Source of the DNA: a virus
Length of the DNA: 26,041 nucleotides
IMG/VR virus record: IMGVR_UViG_3300025687_000280
Span: 1-26,041 of that record
Direction: 5' to 3' (one strand)
A program made the translations under genes and the position numbers. Position 1 is the stretch's first letter, and each line of letters begins with the position of its first letter. The notes beneath the pieces were generated by a model, which had not been told where the DNA came from, did not search any database, and was given only the letters and a program-made list of their open reading frames with translations. Positions 13,976 to 18,375 of this stretch are shown one piece after another.

Positions 13976-14689
13976 TTATTTGAGATAATGAAGATTTTTT
14001 TCACCGACGATAGCTCGGCGAAATTGCTTTCTTTGAGCTTCAACACCAGCTTCTTTCATCTTCTGGCGGCGCTCGGCCATGACCTCGCCGATTTCATCGA
14101 ACGACATTCCGGCGAACGGTGACGGATCGACGCCAGCGGGGTATTCATCGCGGCCGCTGTGCTGGTTGAAGCTCGTTACATACCATTCTAGGATTTCAAT
14201 CGAGTGCGGATCTGAATCTCGATAACCCAGACAACGATAGCCCTTAGATGAACGCAAACGGTCTAAAAACTGGTTGTAGTTATCTGCTTTGGTATTCAGA
14301 GCGCCTCTCGAACAAGTACAGCGTGCAACCCATTCCTGACGCTTTATCTGGTCTTCATCGATGCGCATGATAACAAACAATCGACGCGTACCATTTTCGC
14401 AGAGGTGACAGCTGGAAGCTGAGAGCGCTTGACGAACCTGTGCAGCTCCGAGCTTCTTGATCATGTACGCTTTGAGATCGCCGAAAGGTGGTAACCGCTT
14501 GTCAGCGGTGTCGGTGATGTACTGCATAGCTGCGCGGTGAACCAGATCATTATCATAGTTCTGGAAGCTGGCGAATAGCAAGCCGGCGAAGCTGTCAAAG
14601 AAGGCTTGATGCCACTGGGGATCTTTGCCCCAGTTCATTCCAAAGTGAAGCGCGATTTGTTCTGATGTTTGATAGGTGAGTGTATTCAT
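13976..14689 (-). CDS. Zinc-finger replication protein, candidate helicase loader
   Basis: This 237-residue protein is encoded directly after the initiator (TAATG overlap). The N-terminal half is helical (QIALHFGMNW, FFDSFAGLLFASFQ, LVHRAAMQYI, FGDLKAYMIKKLG), as in phage helicase loaders of the P/DnaC-replacement type. A four-cysteine site follows: C94 and C97 in SCHLCENG, and C124 and C126 in RCTCSRG, a likely zinc ribbon. The C-terminal third is charged and helical (MAERRQKMKEAGVEAQRKQF). No Walker motifs are seen, so it is not an ATPase of the DnaC type. The role as loader or primosome component is inferred from the position after an O-like initiator and from the general pattern. Confidence 0.55.
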   Translation of the reverse strand: MNTLTYQTSEQIALHFGMNWGKDPQWHQAFFDSFAGLLFASFQNYDNDLVHRAAMQYITDTADKRLPPFGDLKAYMIKKLGAAQVRQALSASSCHLCENGTRRLFVIMRIDEDQIKRQEWVARCTCSRGALNTKADNYNQFLDRLRSSKGYRCLGYRDSDPHSIEILEWYVTSFNQHSGRDEYPAGVDPSPFAGMSFDEIGEVMAERRQKMKEAGVEAQRKQFRRAIVGEKNLHYLK

Positions 14690-15132
14690 TAGTCAATTCT
14701 CGGTACAAGGAAAAAAGGATTAGGTTTTTTTTGTTCTTCTTCTTTTTCTTTTTCTTTTTGTTTTTCTTTCTTATTGGTATTTAGATTTGATAGGGGGGGG
14801 GTATTTAGATTTGATATACCCCCCCTATTTAGATTTGATATACCCTCTATCAAATTTGAACCCCCCTCTTCAGCCTTTGGCAGCTTGAATCTGGCGGTGT
14901 TGTTTTTCGGGTCAAAGCCATCACGAACCAGCATTCCCTTATCAACCAAGCTTCGGATAGCTCGCTTAACTGAAGGCACAGAACACCCAGCCAATTGAGC
15001 TACGGTTGCAGCTGCTGGATAAGCAACGCCATTTGACCCCATAAACATTTTCAGGATGAAATAAACAGCCCACTCAACATTTTTCGGTAGGCTGTCGATT
15101 TCGTTCTTGTTGATCTTAGTCCAGCGATACAC
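14689..15132 (-). CDS. Winged-helix replication initiator (O-like) with embedded iterons
   Basis: This protein of 147 residues from GTG 15132 has an N-terminal winged helix: KNVEWAVYFILKMF, YPAAATVAQLAGCSVPSVKR and AIRSLVDKGMLV. These match the HTH found in lambda O-like and plasmid initiators. A low-complexity middle holds three SNLN repeats spaced 8 residues apart, which are the translation of 24-bp DNA iterons. A Lys/Glu-rich stretch and a short NPFFLVPRID tail follow. The protein should bind the iterons and recruit the loader encoded next. GTG 15132 is preferred because AAAGGG lies 8 bases upstream; an ATG at 15171 in the same frame has no ribosome site and would overlap the previous gene by 56 bases. 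Confidence 0.75.
   Translation of the reverse strand: MYRWTKINKNEIDSLPKNVEWAVYFILKMFMGSNGVAYPAAATVAQLAGCSVPSVKRAIRSLVDKGMLVRDGFDPKNNTARFKLPKAEEGGSNLIEGISNLNRGGISNLNTPPLSNLNTNKKEKQKEKEKEEEQKKPNPFFLVPRID
14723..14770 (+). other. T-rich/A-rich strand-asymmetric tract, candidate DNA unwinding element
   Basis: A 48-base run is almost purely pyrimidine on the plus strand (T with scattered C, only a few G). It starts after TTAGG and ends at the iterons. It encodes the Lys/Glu-rich part of the initiator. Its position directly beside the iteron array mirrors the AT-rich unwinding region beside the iterons of lambda ori. Confidence 0.55.
14778..14860. repeat. Iteron array, candidate replication origin inside the initiator gene
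   Basis: Three identical copies of TATTTAGATTTGATA start at 14778, 14802 and 14826, an exact 24-bp period. A degenerate inverted copy (TATCAAATTTGAA, 14848-14860) forms an ATTTGATA/TATCAAAT inverted repeat with the third. The copies are separated by a G9 tract (14793-14801) and a C7 tract (14819-14825) that could pair with each other around the second iteron. The array lies within the initiator coding sequence, as in lambda-like phages, next to an AT-rich tract. Confidence 0.8.
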
Positions 15133-15463
15133 TTTCAAAGCCCTTTGTGCCGAGATAATGATGACAGGCATAGAACTGGCTGAAGGTCATCAGGGTTTGC
15201 AGCTGGGCTTGATAATCGCGTTCAGCTTGTCGCATCAGAACCTCATCGATCTCGCTTCGACTTTGATAGTAGTTAAGCTGGCGCTGGCGAACCTTCTCAA
15301 GACCTTCTTCAGCAACATCAGCCCAAAGCCAATAATACTTCTTAAGATCGTCAACGGTTTGAACGCCGATCGCGTAAGGGTGGGTGAGTGCTAGAACTAG
15401 CTCGAGGTTCTCTTTTGAAGCTGAGCTGAGTGTGTGCATTACATCTTCGAATAAGTGAAACAT
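15116..15463 (-). CDS. Hypothetical helical protein upstream of the initiator
   Basis: This 115-residue protein of unknown function starts MFHLFEDVMHTLSSASKENL. It appears mostly helical: ASKENLELVLALTHPYAIG, TVDDLKKYYWLWADVAEEGL, and a long charged helix with RQRQLNYYQSRSEIDEVLMR and QAERDYQAQLQTLMTFSQFY. The long helix could be a coiled coil. The ribosome site AACAAGGATATAAA belongs to the early-gene leader family. A CCAGCTCC-TTCG-GGAGCTGG hairpin lies just upstream. Its 3' end overlaps the initiator start region, so both are co-translated from promoter P3. No family is recognised. Confidence 0.65.
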   Translation of the reverse strand: MFHLFEDVMHTLSSASKENLELVLALTHPYAIGVQTVDDLKKYYWLWADVAEEGLEKVRQRQLNYYQSRSEIDEVLMRQAERDYQAQLQTLMTFSQFYACHHYLGTKGFESVSLD

Positions 15464-15490
15464 TTTATATCCTTGTTTGTTTGGGTGATG

Positions 15491-15510
15491 CCAGCTCCCG
15501 AAGGAGCTGG
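15491..15510 (-). promoter_or_regulatory. Intercistronic TTCG hairpin
   Basis: On the minus strand, CCAGCTCC-TTCG-GGAGCTGG is a perfect 8-bp stem with the stable TTCG tetraloop. It lies between the stop of the 104-residue gene and the leader of the 115-residue gene. No T-run follows, so mRNA stabilisation, processing or partial attenuation is more likely than full termination. Confidence 0.65.
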
Positions 15511-15523
15511 ACTTGGTTGTTTG

Positions 15524-15838
15524 TTATTTGTCTGAAAGATCGTAAGCGATTAGCTCGGCGCATTTCTTCTGAACATATTTTGGAAGATCGGAAAAGTCAG
15601 CATCAAAGACATCTCCATCGCCATATTCAAAGCCATCTTCGCCTTCTTCGCGGAATTTTACAATCGACATATATGGAAAACCTTCATCGGGATTTGATTC
15701 AAGATATTCAGCTGCTATCTCAACATTTTCTTTGAAGGTTTTAAGAGCTTGTTCAGCTTCATTCAGATCGAAGCTCTCGCAAGATAGGTCTGGGCAATTT
15801 GAACCGACCCAAAGGATTATTTCATAAGTAGTTTTCAT
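15524..15838 (-). CDS. Small acidic hypothetical protein
   Basis: This 104-residue protein is the first gene behind promoter P3. It is strongly acidic: 25 Asp/Glu against 9 Lys/Arg by my count. Acidic clusters are FREEGEDGFEYGDGDVFDAD and the C-terminal region. It starts MKTTYEIILWVGSNCPDLSC and contains a helix LNEAEQALKTFKENVEIAAE. There is no membrane segment. Being small, acidic and early, it could be a DNA mimic or host-protein inhibitor, but no motif shows this. The ribosome site is ACAGGAAAC, a variant of the family leader. Confidence 0.65.
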   Translation of the reverse strand: MKTTYEIILWVGSNCPDLSCESFDLNEAEQALKTFKENVEIAAEYLESNPDEGFPYMSIVKFREEGEDGFEYGDGDVFDADFSDLPKYVQKKCAELIAYDLSDK

Positions 15839-15859
15839 TGGTTTGTTTCCTGTTTGTAT

Positions 15860-15913
15860 AAAGCGTTATTGCTTTATGTAATACATAATAACTAATATGT
15901 ATTACATTGTAAA
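15860..15913 (-). promoter_or_regulatory. Early promoter P3 with two operators and 5' hairpin
   Basis: On the minus strand: -35 TTTACA (15913-15908), 17-base spacer, -10 TATTAT (15890-15885). It has two operator palindromes: ATGTATTACAT (15897-15907) next to the -35, and ATGTAATACAT (15876-15886) over the -10. Their centres are 21 bp apart, two helical turns. The transcript would begin with the hairpin AAAGC-AATAAC-GCTTT (15875-15860). It heads the long replication and packaging operon. Confidence 0.75.
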
Positions 15914-15922
15914 GCAAAAAGA

Positions 15923-16255
15923 TTATTTATTTTCATATTTTAAAACAGATTGGGCCAGTGCGATCAAATGTTTGCATGGCAGCTGGCCGCGTGTTCTGTC
16001 TGGACAAGTGCAGAATGTGTTAGTAGCTGTGAAAACCGATCGCCGGCCTTCTTCGCTGGTTGATTGTACATTCCACTCGTTATGAATCCGATTGTAATTG
16101 AAATTCTTTGAAGCGAACTTGACATAAGCTGCGCGCAGAAGTCGGGTTTGCAGATCCGGCGCTTTGCTGGTGTCAGGCACCTCTTGTTTAGCTGTTTCGA
16201 TGATTTTTTCGGCGTGCTGTGCCAGCTGTGGATAAGCTTCGTTAAAGGGTTGCAT
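15923..16255 (-). CDS. SWIM-type zinc-finger protein
   Basis: This 110-residue protein has a SWIM finger, CxCx(n)CxH: C82 and C84 in FCTCPDRTRG, then C94 and H96 in LPCKHLIAL. A VFTATNT strand precedes it and a helix follows. SWIM domains bind DNA or proteins and occur in recombination-related and transposase-like proteins. The N-terminal half is helical (YPQLAQHAEKIIETAKQE, PDLQTRLLRAAYVKFASKNF). The ATG overlaps the stop of the 44-residue gene as TAATG. As a stand-alone early gene near a candidate annealing protein and RusA, a role in recombination is plausible but unproven. Confidence 0.75.
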   Translation of the reverse strand: MQPFNEAYPQLAQHAEKIIETAKQEVPDTSKAPDLQTRLLRAAYVKFASKNFNYNRIHNEWNVQSTSEEGRRSVFTATNTFCTCPDRTRGQLPCKHLIALAQSVLKYENK

Positions 16256-16389
16256 TATTGTAAATCCTCCGGATTGATTTCGACTTCGCCATATCCAACC
16301 GGATCAGGGATTTCGATTTCGCTGAAAAGTTCTTCGAGCAGCTGCTGAAGCTCTTCTTGTTCTTGGTTCTTCTGGGTTTCGTTATTCAT
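16255..16389 (-). CDS. Very small acidic hypothetical protein
   Basis: This 44-residue protein starts MNNETQKNQEQEELQQLLEE and ends with a Pro/Gly segment and a Glu/Asp-rich tail. It has a glutamine and glutamate-rich helix with leucines. The open frame extends further 5', but ATG 16389 follows the standard leader AACAAGGCAAAAC, and the upstream part contains the intercistronic hairpin. The stop overlaps the SWIM gene's ATG, so it may serve partly to couple translation. Function unknown. Confidence 0.65.
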   Translation of the reverse strand: MNNETQKNQEQEELQQLLEELFSEIEIPDPVGYGEVEINPEDLQ

Positions 16390-16409
16390 TGTTTTGCCTT
16401 GTTTGATGT

Positions 16410-16431
16410 GGGCCGATCCGAAGACCGGCCC
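16410..16431 (-). promoter_or_regulatory. Intercistronic TTCG hairpin, copy 1 of an exact pair
   Basis: Minus strand: 9-bp stem GGGCCGGTC/GATCGGCCC (one G-T pair) around a TTCG loop. It lies between the 113-residue gene and the leader of the 44-residue gene. The same hairpin with identical flanks recurs at 17976-17997. No T-run follows. Confidence 0.75.
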
Positions 16432-16439
16432 TTGATGGT

Positions 16440-16781
16440 TTATGCTGAAAATATAAAAGTGTATTTTTCGCGGGTGTCGCAATCATAAAAGCTGATTTGA
16501 CCAGCTGCTAATAATCGTTGATAGCCTAATTTCATGCGCATGAAACAAGCATTTACATCAAGGCCATAATCTTTGAAATCATTTACGCTGTCAATCATGA
16601 CCAGGTAATTATTATCTCGACATCCGGTTAATCGTAAATATAGAGTTTGCAAAAATTGAAAGACATATCCATTCGTTTCTGATGTCGATATAATTTCAAG
16701 CTCAGCTTCTGTATTGTTTATTTCGCAACCTTTGGTCTGTAGTACAGACAAAGATTCAATGAGATCATTATCAAGTTTCAT
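16440..16781 (-). CDS. Hypothetical early protein
   Basis: This 113-residue protein of unknown function is first behind promoter P4. It starts MKLDNDLIESLSVLQTKGCE and appears alpha/beta (TEAELEIISTSETNGYVFQF, LYLRLTGCRDNNYLVMIDSV). It ends in a strand-rich QISFYDCDTREKYTFIF. ATG 16781 is chosen because AAGGAG lies 7 bases upstream. An ATG two codons earlier is too close to the ribosome site, and more distal in-frame starts lie within the promoter. Five cysteines are present without a metal-binding pattern. Confidence 0.7.
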   Translation of the reverse strand: MKLDNDLIESLSVLQTKGCEINNTEAELEIISTSETNGYVFQFLQTLYLRLTGCRDNNYLVMIDSVNDFKDYGLDVNACFMRMKLGYQRLLAAGQISFYDCDTREKYTFIFSA

Positions 16782-16798
16782 GTTCATTCTCCTTGTTT

Positions 16799-16843
16799 GA
16801 TGTTGAACATTTATAATGTAATACATTTAAAACGCACTGTAAA
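16799..16843 (-). promoter_or_regulatory. Early promoter P4 with palindromic operator
   Basis: Minus strand: -35 TTTACA (16843-16838), 11 bases, then operator ATGTATTACAT (16826-16816) followed by TATAAA. With TACATT (16820-16815) as the -10 the spacer is 17. The same arrangement occurs at P5, and the upstream AAATAATGCTTTACA is shared with P5. A small inverted repeat ATGTTCAACAT lies at the expected transcript start. Confidence 0.65.
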
Positions 16844-16874
16844 GCATTATTTGAATTATTTTGAAATAAAAACC

Positions 16875-16903
16875 AAAAAACCCGCCAATACAAGATCAGC
16901 GGG
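16875..16903 (-). terminator. Rho-independent terminator ending the 18169-17053 operon
   Basis: Minus strand: AGCCCGC/GCGGGTT stem (5 strong pairs plus G-T and A-T) with a 13-base loop, followed by TTTTTT (16880-16875). It lies about 150 bases after the stop of the gene ending at 17053 and before promoter P4. Confidence 0.7.
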
Positions 16904-17017
16904 CTGGAAATAAACAAATTTCTTTGAGCAATAAAGTTTTAATTTGTCCGAGCTTGATGCGCAAGATAGTTTTAATTTTGTAAATCGAAAATCGATTTAT
17001 GGAATTGTGAACGGGAT
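16904..17017. other. Non-coding gap with an inverted repeat
   Basis: Together with its flanking terminators this gap is about 225 bases without a gene. It holds the 19-base inverted repeat TAAATCGAAAATCGATTTA (16981-16999) and two AGTTTTAATTT.G stretches (about 16936 and 16968). No convincing open frame or promoter is seen on either strand. It lies between a minus-strand terminator and a plus-strand terminator, which leaves room for a short plus-strand RNA. Confidence 0.4.
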
Positions 17018-17050
17018 GAAGCTGGGGCCTTGGGCCCCAACTTCTTTTTT
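17018..17050 (+). terminator. Plus-strand terminator-like hairpin with T-run
   Basis: Plus strand: 12-position stem GAAGCTGGGGCC/GGCCCCAACTTC with one C-A mismatch and a TTG loop, then TTTTTT. On the minus strand the same hairpin has a G-T pair instead of the mismatch but no T-run. It sits directly behind the stop of a minus-strand gene, although no plus-strand gene ends here. Confidence 0.6.
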
Positions 17051-17052
17051 AG

Positions 17053-17397
17053 CTAGTCGCCCAGTTCTTCGAACGCCGTCAATCCAAGCCCAGTGAAATC
17101 TCGAAGCGCGCGCGCCTTTGCTCGTGTTTCTGCCATTCGGATAGCGTGCGGCAAGATCATCTTTGAGACATTGAATTTCGTGGCGTCACCATAGCCGGTG
17201 AAGCTCTGGCCTTCTTTGCCTGTGACCACAGCTTTGAAGATGAATCGGCCGTTCTCGAAATCCATCAGAACCGGTTCTGTTTCGATTCCAGTCAAGCCGC
17301 GTTCATGCGCTAAGACGATAAGCCCAGTGTATAAAATAAAATCTTTGCCTTGAAGCGTGACGATAAATCGGCGTCTTTTAAGCTCTTGAAGATCCAT
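17053..17397 (-). CDS. Candidate single-strand annealing / recombination protein
   Basis: This 114-residue protein starts with FIVTLQGKDFILYTGLIVLA and HERGLTGIETE. It then has a strand (RFIFKAVVTG) and SFTGYGDATKFNVSKMI, and ends in the well-conserved pattern IRMAETRAKARALRDFTGLG with AFEELGD. I recognise the block (RMAETRAKARALR...G...LEELG) as typical of short phage proteins related to Rad52/ERF-like annealing factors, but I cannot name the family with certainty. The basic ARALR helix would bind DNA. It is the last gene of the P5 operon and follows the 80-residue gene by two bases. Its leader is AACAAGGAGAATAAC. Confidence 0.55.
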   Translation of the reverse strand: MDLQELKRRRFIVTLQGKDFILYTGLIVLAHERGLTGIETEPVLMDFENGRFIFKAVVTGKEGQSFTGYGDATKFNVSKMILPHAIRMAETRAKARALRDFTGLGLTAFEELGD

Positions 17398-17399
17398 TG

Positions 17400-17642
17400 T
17401 TATTCTCCTTGTTCATTAGAATTAAAACCAAATGTCTTCGTTGCTTTGGTTGATTCAATAGATAATGTCATCGTGTCATATTTTGAAGAACCATCGACTG
17501 GCTGAAGAATAACCTTCAGAATCGCAAATCCTTTATCGAGAAGATATATTTCTGAATGTGTTGCCTTTGTTCGTTCTAAGAATGCCATTCTTCTTTCGAT
17601 AAATTCGGGTTTAACTGGTTTTTGATGTTTGATTTTTTTCAT
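17400..17642 (-). CDS. Small basic hypothetical protein
   Basis: This 80-residue protein of unknown function starts MKKIKHQKPVKPEFIERRMA. The basic, proline-containing N terminus is followed by EIYLLDKGFAILKVILQPVD and a polar C terminus with strands (DTMTLSIESTKATKTFGF). It is probably a small beta-rich cytoplasmic protein. The leader is AACAAGGAGAATAACC. The start lies two bases after the stop of the small membrane protein gene, and the stop is two bases before the next ATG, so all three are translationally coupled. Confidence 0.65.
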   Translation of the reverse strand: MKKIKHQKPVKPEFIERRMAFLERTKATHSEIYLLDKGFAILKVILQPVDGSSKYDTMTLSIESTKATKTFGFNSNEQGE

Positions 17643-17644
17643 GG

Positions 17645-17773
17645 TTATTCTCCTTGTTTGCTAAGTTTGATTGATAGAATGATGAAGCCAGCGGCGGCGG
17701 TCATGCTCGTGATATAGAAGATTTGAGCTATCGGAGCTACAGCTTCGTGAATGGCGATAAATATTTCTGTCAT
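17645..17773 (-). CDS. 42-residue membrane protein
   Basis: This very short gene encodes MTEIFIAIHEAVAPIAQIFY followed by ITSMTAAAGFIILSIKLSKQ and GE. Most of residues 4-37 are hydrophobic, with a likely membrane span at the ITSMTAAAGFIILSI segment and a basic end (KLSK), which predicts a cytoplasmic C terminus. The start is supported by a strong leader, AACAAGGAGACATC, and coupling to the next gene. Tiny early membrane proteins in phages can act on the envelope or exclude other phages. No function is shown here. Confidence 0.7.
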   Translation of the reverse strand: MTEIFIAIHEAVAPIAQIFYITSMTAAAGFIILSIKLSKQGE

Positions 17774-17786
17774 GATGTCTCCTTGT

Positions 17787-17954
17787 TTATTTGATCAATT
17801 GATCGGGTGAAATATTGCGGCGATAGAATTCGCTGAAGAATGCAGCTAAGATGGAATCTTCGAGCTTGTGGTATTGAACCATCGATTGAAACACATTCAA
17901 TAGATTTTCATCATTTAAGCGGGCTAATTGTTCGATAAGAGCTTGGTTATTCAT
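17787..17954 (-). CDS. Small helical hypothetical protein
   Basis: This 55-residue protein starts MNNQALIEQLARLNDENLLN. It is predicted all-helical, with a second helix VFQSMVQYHKLEDSILAAFF and a short basic turn (YRRN) before SPDQLIK. The leader AACAAGGACAAGAC is 20 bases downstream of the second copy of the paired TTCG hairpin. No family is recognised. It is the second gene of the P5 operon. Confidence 0.65.
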   Translation of the reverse strand: MNNQALIEQLARLNDENLLNVFQSMVQYHKLEDSILAAFFSEFYRRNISPDQLIK

Positions 17955-17975
17955 TGTCTTGTCCTTGTTTGAAGT

Positions 17976-17997
17976 GGGCCGATCCGAAGACCGGCCC
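17976..17997 (-). promoter_or_regulatory. Intercistronic TTCG hairpin, copy 2 of an exact pair
   Basis: Same sequence as 16410-16431, with identical bases also on both sides (about 29 identical bases in total). It lies between the first and second genes of the P5 operon, the same relative place as copy 1 in the P4 operon. Confidence 0.75.
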
Positions 17998-18001
17998 TTG
18001 A

Positions 18002-18169
18002 TTATTTCAGTTCTGATAATTCTTTTTTAATCTTAGCTAGCTTCTCTACTGCTTCTAGCAGAAGGAATTTTGTATTCCATCTTGCAGTTCCATTCTCAAT
18101 CTTAGCTTCGTATTCTGCGATTAAGGTGAGACAGGTTTTTTCATCGGCTTTGAGGATCATCTCTTTCAT
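18002..18169 (-). CDS. Small hypothetical protein, coiled-coil-like
   Basis: This 55-residue protein starts MKEMILKADEKTCLTLIAEY, continues with a charged segment, and ends in a Lys/Glu/Leu-rich helix (LLEAVEKLAKIKKELSELK) that could form a coiled coil. ATG 18169 is chosen because AAGGAG lies 7 bases upstream. The frame stays open 5' into promoter P5, which cannot be coding for this protein. It is first in the P5 operon. Confidence 0.65.
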   Translation of the reverse strand: MKEMILKADEKTCLTLIAEYEAKIENGTARWNTKFLLLEAVEKLAKIKKELSELK

Positions 18170-18189
18170 GTTCGTTCTCCTTGTTTGTT

Positions 18190-18233
18190 GTTGAACATGT
18201 TTATAATGTAATACATTATTCAATCAATGTAAA
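18190..18233 (-). promoter_or_regulatory. Early promoter P5 with palindromic operator
   Basis: Minus strand: -35 TTTACA (18233-18228), 11 bases, operator ATGTATTACAT (18216-18206) and TATAAA. The arrangement is the same as at P4, including the shared upstream AAATAATGCTTTACA and the TGTTCAACA repeat near the transcript start. It drives the five-gene operon ending at 17053. Confidence 0.65.
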
Positions 18234-18271
18234 GCATTATTTGTTTTTTTTTCAAAAAAAAGTTCTGAATG

Positions 18272-18303
18272 TGATAAATAATCTTTGCAAGCTGCTAGCT
18301 AGC
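18272..18303 (+). promoter_or_regulatory. Weak candidate plus-strand promoter and palindrome
   Basis: Plus strand: TGATAAATA (18272-18280) fits an extended -10, with no good -35. The palindrome GCTAGCTAGC (18294-18303) follows. This is the best promoter-like site found upstream of the plus-strand structural island. It lies before a terminator hairpin. Confidence 0.25.
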
Positions 18304-18323
18304 GGTTTGTTTTCCTTGTTTGG

Positions 18324-18352
18324 CCGGCGGTCTTCGGATCGCCGGTTTTTTT
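18324..18352 (+). terminator. Plus-strand terminator/attenuator in front of the structural island
   Basis: Plus strand: stem CCGGCGGTC/GATCGCCGG (one G-T pair) with a TTCG loop, followed by TTTTTTT. It ends 23 bases before the ATG of the first island gene, so transcription of the island from any upstream promoter has to pass it. Its GTC-TTCG-GAT core is the same as that of the paired early hairpins. Confidence 0.75.
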
Positions 18353-18375
18353 CAATGTTCGTGAGGTAGATAGAT

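Noticed and set aside
14774-14998. Plus-strand open frame with repeated FRFD peptide units across the iterons
   Set aside because: It is the antisense reading of the iteron array inside the initiator gene and has no ribosome site or promoter; the repeats are explained by the DNA iterons.
16390-16482. 5' extension of the 44-residue gene
   Set aside because: It contains the conserved intercistronic hairpin and overlaps the previous gene; the leader sits directly before ATG 16389.
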